Source: Streptomyces sp. 6-11-2 (GTDB lineage Bacteria; Actinomycetota; Actinomycetes; Streptomycetales; Streptomycetaceae). Taken from it: DNA of 64,000 nucleotides. The notes below the pieces were generated by a model. That model ran no database searches. It saw only the letters and a program-made list of their open reading frames with translations, and was not told the DNA's origin. The translations under genes were made by a program, and so were the position numbers. The stretch spans positions 1,426,001-1,490,000 of the forward strand of contig NZ_BJOR01000001.1 of NCBI RefSeq assembly GCF_006540305.1, given 5' to 3'. Shown here in pieces: positions 41,302 through 49,708 of this stretch; within the stretch, counting starts at the first letter, position 1, and the number at the start of each line of letters is the position of its first letter.

Positions 41302-42381
41302 ATGACAACCCCAGCCGTCGAGAGCCCCCGCAGCCCGCACCGGCCCGACCAGGACGGGACTCCCCGTCGCCGGCGTCGCACCGGCCGGTGGATCCTGCTC
41401 TCCATGGCCGTGCTGGTCGCGGCCGGGGCGGGGACGGTGTACTGGCTGTACAGCGGCCTGAACGGCAACATCAAGGGCGTCGACATCGAAAACGCCATCG
41501 GCGACGACCGGCCCGAGAAGCTGCCCACCTCCGGGCAGAACATCCTGATCCTCGGCTCCGACTCCCGCGCCGGCGACAACGCCGCGCTCAACACCGGCAA
41601 GGTGGCCGGCGCGCGCTCCGACACCGCGCTGATGATGCACATACCCGAGGGCCGCACCGAGGCCGTCGCCATCAGCATTCCGCGCGACACCCTGGTGACC
41701 CGGCCCGAGTGCACGAAGTCCGACGGCACCACGGTGGCGTCGGCGAAGCGCGTGATGTTCAACTCCATCTACGGACAGGTCGGCCCGGCCTGTGTGGTGA
41801 AGACCGTGGAGCAGATGTCCGGCATCCGCATGGACCACTACATGGAGATCGACTTCGCCGGCTTCCAGGGGCTGGTGGACGCGATAGGCGGGGTCACCGT
41901 CACCGTGGACCAGGACATCCACGACAAGTCCAGCGGCCTGGACCTCACCGCCGGCACCCACCGCCTGGACGGCACCCGGGCCCTGCAGTTCGTCCGCACC
42001 CGGCACGGCATCGGCGACGGCAGCGACCTCGGACGCATCAGCCTCCAGCAGCAGTTCATGCTGGCCCTGCTGAGCGAGATCAAGAAGCAGGACCTCCTGG
42101 GCAGCCCCACCAAGACGTACAAGATCGCCGACAAGCTCACCGCGGCCCTCACCACCGACTCCGATCTCGCCTCTCTCACCAAGCTGGCGGAGTTCGGGCG
42201 CAGCCTGAACGGGGTCGACCCCTCCAGCATGGAGACGATCATGCTGCCGGTGATGTACGACAAGATCGACCCCAACCGCGTCGTGGCCGCGGAGCCCCAG
42301 GCGACGGAGCTGTGGAAGGCGCTCCGCAACGACTCCACCATCCCGGAGTCCGCCAAGAAGTCCCCGGCGACGGGCGGTTGA
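41302..42381 (+). CDS. LytR-CpsA-Psr (LCP) family wall glycopolymer ligase
   Basis: A 359-residue type II membrane protein: an Arg-rich cytoplasmic tail (to about 29), one membrane anchor (about 30-50, WILLSMAVLVAAGAGTVYWL), then the extracellular LCP domain. Conserved blocks are NILILGSDSR, ARSDTALMMHIPE, AISIPRDTLV, DHYMEIDFAGFQGLVDAIGG and DGTRALQFVRTRHG. LCP enzymes move lipid-linked glycopolymers onto peptidoglycan. It diverges from the Stealth/PIG-L block and is the only clearly extracytoplasmic enzyme of the locus, consistent with attaching its product to the wall. ATG 41302 is chosen over upstream in-frame starts because they lack the basic tail pattern. Confidence 0.92.
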   Translation: MTTPAVESPRSPHRPDQDGTPRRRRRTGRWILLSMAVLVAAGAGTVYWLYSGLNGNIKGVDIENAIGDDRPEKLPTSGQNILILGSDSRAGDNAALNTGKVAGARSDTALMMHIPEGRTEAVAISIPRDTLVTRPECTKSDGTTVASAKRVMFNSIYGQVGPACVVKTVEQMSGIRMDHYMEIDFAGFQGLVDAIGGVTVTVDQDIHDKSSGLDLTAGTHRLDGTRALQFVRTRHGIGDGSDLGRISLQQQFMLALLSEIKKQDLLGSPTKTYKIADKLTAALTTDSDLASLTKLAEFGRSLNGVDPSSMETIMLPVMYDKIDPNRVVAAEPQATELWKALRNDSTIPESAKKSPATGG

Positions 42382-42515
42382 TCCGTCCAGCGAGGCCGCA
42401 CGCATCCACGGGCCGGCCTCCGCCGGTCGGGACGGGCCGGGCGAGAAGCCCACGGGCCCACGACGTCACGGACACTGGTACCGCGTCTGATCCCGACCGG
42501 AAGGACCGACCCAGG

Positions 42516-42917
42516 ATGCCGACCCTGCTGATCGTCGACGGGGCCAACGTCGTCGGCTCCGTCCCGGACGGGTGGTGGCGCGACCGGCGGGCCGCCGCCG
42601 AACGCCTGCGCGACCGGCTCACCGGGTACGTCGAGGAAGGCGTTCCCGGCGTGCCCGGTCCGCTGGACATCGTCCTGGTCCTGGAGGGCGCCGCGCGAGG
42701 CGTACCGTCCGTACCCGGCGTACGGGTCGAGGAAGCCCCCGGCAACGGCGACGACCACATCGTCCGACTGGCCGCCGCCACGGCGGACCGGTCCCGCGTG
42801 GTCGTCACCGCGGACCGCGAACTCCGCCGCAGAGTGACCGCGACGGGCGCCACCACGGTGGGTCCCCGCGCGGTGTACGGCCCCGGCGACCAGGACACCT
42901 CCGGTCGGGAGCGTTGA
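42516..42917 (+). CDS. NYN/PIN-like domain protein
   Basis: A 133-residue protein with the acidic pattern of NYN (YacP-like) nucleases: LLIVDGANVVGS at the start, DIVLVLEGAA and NGDDHIVRLAA in the middle and VVVTADRELRRRV near the end. These residues would coordinate metal for RNA cleavage, though activity is unproven. ATG 42516 follows GGAAGGA at about 14 bases, and the gene lies 134 bp after the LCP gene on the same strand. It ends 42 bp before a convergent permease gene. Confidence 0.8.
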   Translation: MPTLLIVDGANVVGSVPDGWWRDRRAAAERLRDRLTGYVEEGVPGVPGPLDIVLVLEGAARGVPSVPGVRVEEAPGNGDDHIVRLAAATADRSRVVVTADRELRRRVTATGATTVGPRAVYGPGDQDTSGRER

Positions 42918-42959
42918 CCGCCGGTCAGGGCAGGGCCTGAATCCCGGTGCCGCGGCGGG

Positions 42960-43688
42960 TCAGTTCAGCGTGGCCTGGTACAGGGCCACACAGGCGCTGG
43001 CCACCAGGACGCCCAGAACGATCCGTTTGAAGCGGGTGGGATCCGTGCGGGCGAAGAGGCGGTCTCCCAGCCACCAGCCCACCAGCAGGCCGGGAAGCCC
43101 CGCACCGGTCAGCAGGAGGCCGTCCGTGGTCAGCCGGCCGACGGCGAGGAATCCGGCGAGGGCCAGGGCGTCCTGGACGCAGAACGTGGCCTGGAGGGTC
43201 GCCCGGAACTCCCGGGGCGCCAGGCCCATGGCCTGGAAGGTGGCGACCAGCGGCGGCCCGTTCATACCGGTCGCGGTCAGCAGCGCCCCGCTGGCGAAAC
43301 CCGAGGCGATGGTGGGGCCCGTACCGCGGCGGAAGGTCAGGCCGCGGCCGATCAGGACGGCGAACACCAGCACCACACAGGCGATGAGGGCCGACAGCGA
43401 GCGGGCCCCGAGCACCGTCACCGCGAGCAGCCCGAGCGGCATGCCCACCAGTCCCGCCGCGCTCACCAGGCCCGCGGTGCGCACACTGACGTGCTCTCTC
43501 TGATGGACGCAGACCGCCAGCGAGAGCACCCCGCCCAGCGCAGTGACCACGACGATGGCGTTCTGCGGGCTGGTCAGCAGGGTCAGCAGCGGCACCGCCA
43601 CCAGCGCGAACCCGAAGCCGCTCAGCGCCTGCGCGAACGACGCCAGCGTGGTGACCAGTGCCACCTCGGCGATCAGGGTCGTCGTCAC
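42960..43688 (-). CDS. TauE/SafE (DUF81) family membrane permease
   Basis: A 242-residue membrane protein with seven to eight hydrophobic segments. The N-terminal FAQALSGFGFALVAVPLL and the internal repeat LLTATGMNGPPLVATFQAMGLAPREFRATL are family marks. Members export sulfite, sulfonates or organic anions; the substrate here is unknown. It stands alone on its strand, convergent with the NYN gene and 123 bp downstream of the GntR gene. Confidence 0.87.
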   Translation of the reverse strand: MTTTLIAEVALVTTLASFAQALSGFGFALVAVPLLTLLTSPQNAIVVVTALGGVLSLAVCVHQREHVSVRTAGLVSAAGLVGMPLGLLAVTVLGARSLSALIACVVLVFAVLIGRGLTFRRGTGPTIASGFASGALLTATGMNGPPLVATFQAMGLAPREFRATLQATFCVQDALALAGFLAVGRLTTDGLLLTGAGLPGLLVGWWLGDRLFARTDPTRFKRIVLGVLVASACVALYQATLN

Positions 43689-43811
43689 CCGCTCCCCCTC
43701 CGGCCGCTGCCGCCGGGGTGGCCCGTCCGTCCCCGTACCTGCCCGAACCCTACCGAGCAGGAGAGCGCCGGCCGCCCGGGGGGTGCTCGCCGAACGGCCC
43801 CGGCGCCGTCG

Positions 43812-44570
43812 TCATCTGCGCAGCAGCAGCGAGGTGACCCTCAGCCGGCCGCTGTGGATCCAGACGTCCGAGTACTCCACCGGACGGTCGTCGGCGAGGT
43901 AGGTGACCTGCTGGAGGTACTGCACGGGGGCGCCCTCGGGCAGTGCCAGGGCATCGGCGACATCGGCGGTGGCGGCCTCCGCGCTGAAGGTCCGGCGGGC
44001 CGTGGCGATCTTCAGCCCGTAGGTGCCCTCCAGGACCCCGAAGAGACTGGAGGTGGTGAAGTCCACCTCTTCGATGCCGGGCGCGACGTCCGTGCGCACG
44101 AAGTTGAACAGCAGCGCGACCGGCCCCTCGCCGGTGCTGCGCACCCGCACCAGGCGCAGGACGCGGGTACCGGGGGCGACGTCCAGCAGGGCCGCGACGG
44201 GCCGGGGCGGAATGATCAGCGAGCACTCCCGCACCGACGTGGTGGTGACGACTCCCTGGCTGGCGAAGTCCTCGGACAGGGTGCTCAGCTTCTGGGCGAT
44301 CGCCGGTTCGATCGTCGTCGAGGTGACGAACGTGCCCCGCCCGCGCACCTGCCGCAGCAGGCCCTCCTCGATGAGCGTGGTCAGGGCGCGCCGCAGGGTG
44401 CCGCGGCTGACGCCGAACTCCTGAGCCAGTTCCGGCTCGCTCTTGAGGCGGTAGTGCGCCGGCCACTCGCCGCTGGCGATACGCAGTCGGATGTGTTCCG
44501 AGATCTGGACGTGGATCGCCGTGGGGACGTCACGCTTGATGCCCGGAAGCCCCCCTTTGTCGGCCGTCAC
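43812..44570 (-). CDS. GntR-family regulator, HutC/UTRA subfamily, of the ribose operon
   Basis: A 252-residue regulator. The winged helix-turn-helix (about 15-85) includes HYRLKSEPELAQEFGVSRGT and LTTLIEEGLLRQVRGRGTFV. The UTRA ligand domain (about 100-245) ends with VQYLQQVTYLADDRPVEYSDVWI. GTG 44570. It is the last gene of the leftward operon rbsK-rbsC-rbsB-rbsA-rbsD-deoC and takes the place of the LacI-type RbsR usual for ribose genes. Its effector is probably a pentose or pentose phosphate. Confidence 0.88.
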   Translation of the reverse strand: MTADKGGLPGIKRDVPTAIHVQISEHIRLRIASGEWPAHYRLKSEPELAQEFGVSRGTLRRALTTLIEEGLLRQVRGRGTFVTSTTIEPAIAQKLSTLSEDFASQGVVTTTSVRECSLIIPPRPVAALLDVAPGTRVLRLVRVRSTGEGPVALLFNFVRTDVAPGIEEVDFTTSSLFGVLEGTYGLKIATARRTFSAEAATADVADALALPEGAPVQYLQQVTYLADDRPVEYSDVWIHSGRLRVTSLLLRR

Positions 44571-44680
44571 AGTCGTCGCATCTCCTTCTCCGGTCTCACC
44601 GGAGGACGGGCGTCGCTCCGGAAAATGGGGAGCCGCACCCCGGCCGCGGGGTGCGGGCGGGGTGCGGCGGCAGCGGCCGG

Positions 44681-45394
44681 TCAGTAGCTGACGGTCGACT
44701 CGTCACCGGTGTCCGTGACGATCGCCAGACCGGCGCTGGTCCCGAGCAGCGAGGCACCCGCGCGCAGGAGTTCCAGGCCCTGCCGGTAGGTCTTGATGGA
44801 CCCGGACGCCTTCACCTGAACCCCGTTCCGCGCCCGGTCAACAAGGTAGCGAACGCTCGCCGGGTTCGCAGTCTCGATCTGTCCGCTGCTGGCGTTCTTC
44901 AGGAAGGCGGCACCCGCCTCCATGGCGAGCTCGACGGCGGTCTCCTTCTCGTCGTCGGTGAGCAGCGGCAGTTCCAGCATGACCTTGACGGGCAGGCCCG
45001 AGGCCCGGACCACGCCCGCGATGTCCTCGCGGAAGTCGTCGTAGCGGCCGCTCTTGAGCCAGCCGACCTGGACGCCGATGTCGAGCTGGGTCGCGCCGAG
45101 CCGGGCTATCTCCGCGGCCTCGGCGGCCTTGCCCGCGCTGGTCATGACGCCGACGGTCGGGAAGTCCAGGGCGGAGGCGACCCCGACCCCGGTGCCGCGC
45201 AGCTCGGCCACCACGACGGGAAGCCAGGAGGCGGGAACCATCGCGGCGTTGAAACCGTGGGTGACCGCCTCCTGGGCGTGGGCGACCATCTCGTCGCGGG
45301 TCGCGTCCGGATCGATCTTGGTGTGCTGGATGTAGGGGGCCAACTCGGCGGGGGTGAGGTCGAGTTCGGCAGAGGTGACGGTCGTGGTGGACAC
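44681..45394 (-). CDS. deoC: Deoxyribose-phosphate aldolase
   Basis: A 237-residue class I aldolase splitting 2-deoxyribose 5-phosphate into glyceraldehyde 3-phosphate and acetaldehyde. Visible blocks are IQHTKIDPDATRDE, VGVASALDFPTVGV, LPVKVMLELPLL (Lys) and GVQVKASGSIKTY, which has the Schiff-base lysine. GTG 45394 has GGGAGA nine bases upstream. It follows rbsD in the operon, which suggests the imported sugar may be 2-deoxyribose or that a ribokinase-type product feeds it. Length is slightly above the usual 220-230. Confidence 0.92.
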   Translation of the reverse strand: MSTTTVTSAELDLTPAELAPYIQHTKIDPDATRDEMVAHAQEAVTHGFNAAMVPASWLPVVVAELRGTGVGVASALDFPTVGVMTSAGKAAEAAEIARLGATQLDIGVQVGWLKSGRYDDFREDIAGVVRASGLPVKVMLELPLLTDDEKETAVELAMEAGAAFLKNASSGQIETANPASVRYLVDRARNGVQVKASGSIKTYRQGLELLRAGASLLGTSAGLAIVTDTGDESTVSY

Positions 45395-45510
45395 GGAGTG
45401 ATCTCCCTGTGTGGAGGGCGGTGGGGCTCCCGGCGATACGGCCGCCGGGTGCGTTCGACGGACGGGCCGTCGCGGAAAACAGGAGCCGGGACGTGGGGTC
45501 CGGCGGCGGC

Positions 45511-45966
45511 TCAGAGCTTGGAGGCGTAGTGGTCCGGGACGACGACGCCCTCGCCGCCGAACCACCGGGGGGCGTCGACGCCGCAGAACAGGCCGATGTT
45601 GCCCCAGGGTTCGAAAGCTCCGGTGCGGACGACGACCTTGGCCTGCCGGGCCAGTTCGCCGAGTACCTCCGCGTGCGGACGGGTGGTGAACTCGGCGCCG
45701 GAGAAGCGTTCGCGAAGCCACGCGTCGAGCCGGGGGTTGTGGGTGGGGACGTCCCCGGCGCGGACCACGCCCTCGACGACCAGTTCGTCGGCGATCAGCC
45801 CGAGCACCGTCCGCAGATCCGGGAGGTTCTCGGCGAGGGCGAGATCGACGCGGCGCGCGTCCCGGGGGATGGGGAAGCCGGCGTCCACGACCAGCAGCAG
45901 GTCGGTGTGGCCGAGCGTGGCCAGGGCCCCGCTCAGTTCGGCGTTGAGGATGCCGGAGCGTTTCAC
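45511..45966 (-). CDS. rbsD: D-ribose pyranase / RbsD-FucU family mutarotase
   Basis: A 151-residue protein of the RbsD/FucU family, which interconverts pyranose and furanose or anomeric forms of imported sugars. The start MKRSGILNAELSGALATLGH and the LLVVDAGFPIP segment are diagnostic; the late GAFEPWGNIGLFCGV with its aromatic residues shapes the sugar site. GTG 45966 has AAAGGA upstream. It sits between the ATPase and aldolase genes, matching a pentose uptake role. Confidence 0.9.
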   Translation of the reverse strand: MKRSGILNAELSGALATLGHTDLLLVVDAGFPIPRDARRVDLALAENLPDLRTVLGLIADELVVEGVVRAGDVPTHNPRLDAWLRERFSGAEFTTRPHAEVLGELARQAKVVVRTGAFEPWGNIGLFCGVDAPRWFGGEGVVVPDHYASKL

Positions 45967-46011
45967 GGTGGGTTCCTTTCGATGGGGTCTTCGCAGGTCG
46001 GGCTGTGGGTC

Positions 46012-47577
46012 TCAGGCCGCCGCCGGCACCGCTCCGGTCGCGAGGGCCATGATGGATTCCTCGGTCGCCTCCGCGGTGTCGACGCAGCTCACCAGCCGGC
46101 CCTCGCTCATCACGGCGATCCGGTCGGTCAGGGTCAGCAGTTCGGGCAGGTCCGAGGAGGAGCAGAGGATCGCCAGGCCCTGCCGGGCGAGGGCGAACAG
46201 CTGCTCGTAGATCTCGGCCTTCGCCCCGATGTCCACACCGCGCGTGGGCTCGTCGAGGATCAGCACACCGGGGTTGATCGCCAGCCAGCGTCCGAGGACG
46301 GCCTTCTGCTGGTTGCCGCCGGACAGGCTGGTGATGGGCTGGCTCATGGTGGCGGTCTTGACCCGCAGCCGCTTCGCCTGGTCGGCGGACTGCGCGTCGA
46401 AGGCACGGCGGCGGACGATCCCGAGCCGGCTGAACGTCCTCGTGGTGAGCGCGCCGATGTTCTCGCCGACGCTCATGGTGGTCAGCAGCCCCTGGGCGCG
46501 TCGCTCGCCGGGCACGAACGCGAGCCGCCGTTCGACACTGGCGATCGGGTTGCGCCGTTCGTAGGGCCTGCCCAGCAGTTCCACGGTGCCGCCGGTCCCG
46601 CGGTCCCCGCCGAAGAGGTGGTGCAGCATCTCCACCCGGCCGGAGTCCGGCAGTCCGGCCACGCCCAGGATCTCGCCGGGGCGCAGGTCGAAGGAGACAC
46701 CGCTGTGCCGGTGTCCGCTCAACTCCCTTACCTTCAGCACGGGTTCGCCGCTGGGCTCGGTGCCGCGCTCCGAACGGCGGGTGAACTGGCCCAGTTCACG
46801 ACCGACCATGGCGGCGACGGCCTCGTCGGGGCTGGTCTCCGCGCTCCGCCAGGAGGCGACGTGGGTGCCGTCGCGCAGCACCTGGATGTGGTCGGCCAGG
46901 CGGAACACCTCGGGCATGCGGTGCGAGACGTAGAGCATGGTCGTCCCGGCCGCCTTGAGCTTGTCCATCAGGGCGAACAGCCGGTCGGCCTCGGCCGGGG
47001 TGAGCATGGCGGTGGGTTCGTCCAGGATCAGCACGCGGCAGCCCCGGGCGATGGACCGGGCGACCACGATGAGTTGCTGGGTGGCCAGGTCCAGGGTCCG
47101 CACGGAGGCGTTCGGGTCCAGGCGGAGGTCGAGTTCGGCGAGGAGTTCGGTGGTGCGCTCCAGCATGCGGCGCCGGGAGGGGAACCAGCGGTTGCCCGGC
47201 TCGACCCCGCTCAGCACGTTCTCCGCCACACTGCGGTCGGGCAGCAGGGACAGCTCCTGGGGGACGATCGCGACGCCGTGCCGGCCGAGCATCGTGCTCG
47301 GGTCGAAGGACGTGACCTCCTCGCCGAAGACGGTGACGCCGCCGTCGCTGGGCGGCTGGAGGCCGGCCAGGATCTTGAGCAGGGTCGACTTGCCGGCCCC
47401 GTTCTCCCCCAGCAGGGCGGTGACCTCGCCCGCGGGGACGTCGAAGGAGACGTCGCTGAGGGCGCGTACCGGGCCGAAGTTCCGGGACAGGCCCCGGATC
47501 CGGACGGCCGGGGCGGCGGCGGGCGGGGTGCCGGGAGGTGCCGAGCCGCCCGTGGCGGCGTCGCGGGCGGCGGCCAT
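46012..47577 (-). CDS. rbsA: Ribose-type ABC transporter, double ATP-binding subunit
   Basis: A 521-residue CUT2 ATPase with two nucleotide-binding domains. Domain one has Walker A LLGENGAGKST (about 55-65), signature-region LDLATQQLIVVARSIARG and Walker B VLILDEPT. Domain two has a degenerate Walker A (GVAGLPDSGRVE) and a good signature LSGGNQQKAVLGRWL, the normal asymmetry of RbsA. An Ala/Pro-rich tail precedes residue 28. ATG 47577 overlaps the stop of the binding-protein gene (TGATG). Confidence 0.94.
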   Translation of the reverse strand: MAAARDAATGGSAPPGTPPAAAPAVRIRGLSRNFGPVRALSDVSFDVPAGEVTALLGENGAGKSTLLKILAGLQPPSDGGVTVFGEEVTSFDPSTMLGRHGVAIVPQELSLLPDRSVAENVLSGVEPGNRWFPSRRRMLERTTELLAELDLRLDPNASVRTLDLATQQLIVVARSIARGCRVLILDEPTAMLTPAEADRLFALMDKLKAAGTTMLYVSHRMPEVFRLADHIQVLRDGTHVASWRSAETSPDEAVAAMVGRELGQFTRRSERGTEPSGEPVLKVRELSGHRHSGVSFDLRPGEILGVAGLPDSGRVEMLHHLFGGDRGTGGTVELLGRPYERRNPIASVERRLAFVPGERRAQGLLTTMSVGENIGALTTRTFSRLGIVRRRAFDAQSADQAKRLRVKTATMSQPITSLSGGNQQKAVLGRWLAINPGVLILDEPTRGVDIGAKAEIYEQLFALARQGLAILCSSSDLPELLTLTDRIAVMSEGRLVSCVDTAEATEESIMALATGAVPAAA

Positions 47578-48608
47578 CAGTCCTCCACCGTCGCGGCGTC
47601 GAGGTTCTTGCGAGTGATGAACTGCGCGCCGGTGTCCACACCGGTGATCTCGGTGCCCTTGGTGAGGAAGTCGTACAGCACCTTGACCGCCTGGTAGCCC
47701 TGCTCGGACGGGTTCTGGCTGATGGTGAAGTCCAGGACCCCGCGGTCGATGTACTCGGCGGTCTGGGTGAGCAGGTCGAAACCGCCCATCGTGATGGCGT
47801 CGGCGCGTCCGGACTGGGCCACCCACTTGGCGGCGGCCGTGGTCGAGCAGCAGTCGAGCCCGGCGACGGCCACGACACCGGACTGACCGGACATGGTGGA
47901 CTCGACCGTGTTGTAGGCGGCGTTGGGTTCGTTGCCGACGTTCACCGGCCCGACGACCTTCAGATCGCTGCCCGCCAGCCCTTCCTTGAAGCCGTTGAAC
48001 CGGTCGTGCGACCAGCCGGCGCCGGTGTCCACGGAGAACACGACGACGGACTTGCCCTTGCCGGTGCCCTTCAGGTCCTTGAGCATCTGTTCGGCCTCGG
48101 CCTTGCCGGAGGCCTTGAGGTCCTGGCCGACGAAGCCCATCTGCTGGGAGTCGGGGTTGTCGGTGTTGAACGAGATGATCGGGATGCCCGCCTTGTAGGC
48201 CTGGCTGATGACCGGCTTCAGCGCGTCGCTGGAGGCGGAGGAGACGGCGAGCCCGTCCACGGCCTTCTGCTGGATGAGCGTCTGGAGCTCGGAGACCTGC
48301 TTGGCGGCGTCGCCGCCGGTCGGGCCGATGAGGGAGACCTCGGCCCCCAGCTCCTTGCCGGCCCGCTTCATGCCACTGCCGATCGGTGTCGCGAAGGCGA
48401 GGGACGGGTCGTGGTAGCTCAGCTTGATGCGCATCGGCTTGTCGTCGTCGATCCGCTGCTGGATGTACGAGGCGAGCTTGAAGGAGCCGTCGCCGGAACC
48501 GGAGCCGGCGGCGTCGCCGGCGGTGACGGCGCCGCACGCGGTGAGGGTGAGAGCCGCGGCGGCGGCCGTCGCGGCGACGAGGGATCTGAGGAGGGTGCGC
48601 GGGGACAT
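47577..48608 (-). CDS. rbsB: Ribose-type sugar-binding lipoprotein
   Basis: A 343-residue periplasmic-binding-protein family 4 receptor (CUT2). The N-terminus MSPRTLLRSLVAATAAAAAL-TLTAC is a lipoprotein signal. The mature domain has LQTLIQQKAVDGLAVSSASS, AGIPIISFNTDNPDS, VVVFSVDTGAGWSHDRF and ITMGGFDLL. ATG 48608 follows AAGGGAG. The gene order places the permease before the binding protein, unlike classical rbs operons. Ligand is inferred to be a pentose from rbsK, rbsD and deoC. Confidence 0.92.
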   Translation of the reverse strand: MSPRTLLRSLVAATAAAAALTLTACGAVTAGDAAGSGSGDGSFKLASYIQQRIDDDKPMRIKLSYHDPSLAFATPIGSGMKRAGKELGAEVSLIGPTGGDAAKQVSELQTLIQQKAVDGLAVSSASSDALKPVISQAYKAGIPIISFNTDNPDSQQMGFVGQDLKASGKAEAEQMLKDLKGTGKGKSVVVFSVDTGAGWSHDRFNGFKEGLAGSDLKVVGPVNVGNEPNAAYNTVESTMSGQSGVVAVAGLDCCSTTAAAKWVAQSGRADAITMGGFDLLTQTAEYIDRGVLDFTISQNPSEQGYQAVKVLYDFLTKGTEITGVDTGAQFITRKNLDAATVED

Positions 48609-48670
48609 CGTGACTCCCTTGTCGTGTCCGTGGGTCTGTGCGTCTGCGTGAGGTGGGAAGCGGACGGCGG

Positions 48671-49708
48671 TCAGGCGCGGGTCTTGCGCTTGCGCTGCCA
48701 GGTGTCGGCCGCGACGGCGGCGACGATGACGAGGCCGGTGACGACGGTCTGCCAGAAGGAGGAGATCCCCTTGATGTTGAGGATGTTCTGGAGCAGGCCG
48801 ATGAAGGCGACGCCGATGACGGTGCCCCACATGGTGCCGGAGCCGCCGAAGAGGGCCGCGCCACCGATGATGACGGCGGAGATGACGGTGAGTTCCAGCC
48901 CCTGGCCGGTCACACCCTGCACGTAGGAGAGGAAGGACAGGCCGAGTACGCCGGCGAGGCCGGCGGTGAAGCCGGACAGGACGAAGGCGGTGAGCTTGAC
49001 CCGCTTGACGTTGACGCCGACGAGGCGGGCGGCCTCCTGGTTGCCCCCGACCGCGTAGGTGTTGAAGCCGAAGCGGGAGCGGGACAGCAGCACCACGCCG
49101 AGGGCGGCGACGGCGGCGAAGAGGACGAACTGCATCGGGATCACCCCGAAGAGCCGTCCCTGGCCGAGGAGGTTGAACTCCGCGACCCCGGGCTGGGAGG
49201 AACTCAGGGAGATCGGGGCCCCGTCGGAGATGAGCAGGGCGACGCCGCGGAAGACGCTGAGCGTGCCCAGGGTGACGATGAAGGAGGGCACACCGAGCAC
49301 CACCACGGCCAGCCCGTTGAGCAGTCCGGCCAGGACGCCCACGGCCAGTCCGACGAGCATCGCCGCGGGCCAGTTCCAGCCGTCCGAGATGAGCAGTCCG
49401 GTGGAGATCGCGGAGAGGGCGTAGGTGGAGCCGACCGAGAGGTCGATCTCGCCGTTGAGGATGACGAACGTCGCCCCGACGGCCATGATGCCGATCTGCG
49501 CGATCTGCTGACCGACCGAGAGCAGGTTGTCGGACTGGGCGAAGGTCGGCGAGAGCACGGTGCCCAGCAGGAAGAGCAGGACGAGCGCGGCGAAGACGCC
49601 GGCCTCGCGTGCGTGCAGCAGCCTGCGCAGCGCGAGCGGGAGCTGTCGTGCCGGTCCGGTGGCCGACGGCGCCGCGGCGGTCGGGGGTTTCGAGGTCGTC
49701 GAGGTCAC
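48671..49708 (-). CDS. rbsC: Ribose-type ABC transporter permease
   Basis: A 345-residue CUT2 permease with about ten hydrophobic segments. Family marks are AVGATFVILNGEIDLSVGS, LSVFRGVALLISDG, AVGGNQEAARLVGVNVKRVK and GTMWGTVIGVAFIGLLQNIL. GTG 49708 overlaps the rbsK stop and follows GGAAGA. The long N-terminal Thr/Ala segment is cytoplasmic. Confidence 0.93.
   Translation of the reverse strand: MTSTTSKPPTAAAPSATGPARQLPLALRRLLHAREAGVFAALVLLFLLGTVLSPTFAQSDNLLSVGQQIAQIGIMAVGATFVILNGEIDLSVGSTYALSAISTGLLISDGWNWPAAMLVGLAVGVLAGLLNGLAVVVLGVPSFIVTLGTLSVFRGVALLISDGAPISLSSSQPGVAEFNLLGQGRLFGVIPMQFVLFAAVAALGVVLLSRSRFGFNTYAVGGNQEAARLVGVNVKRVKLTAFVLSGFTAGLAGVLGLSFLSYVQGVTGQGLELTVISAVIIGGAALFGGSGTMWGTVIGVAFIGLLQNILNIKGISSFWQTVVTGLVIVAAVAADTWQRKRKTRA

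Noticed and set aside
47578..48864. Extension of the rbsA frame upstream
   Set aside because: It overlaps rbsB in another frame and has no ABC sequence; the ATG overlapping the rbsB stop is the natural start.
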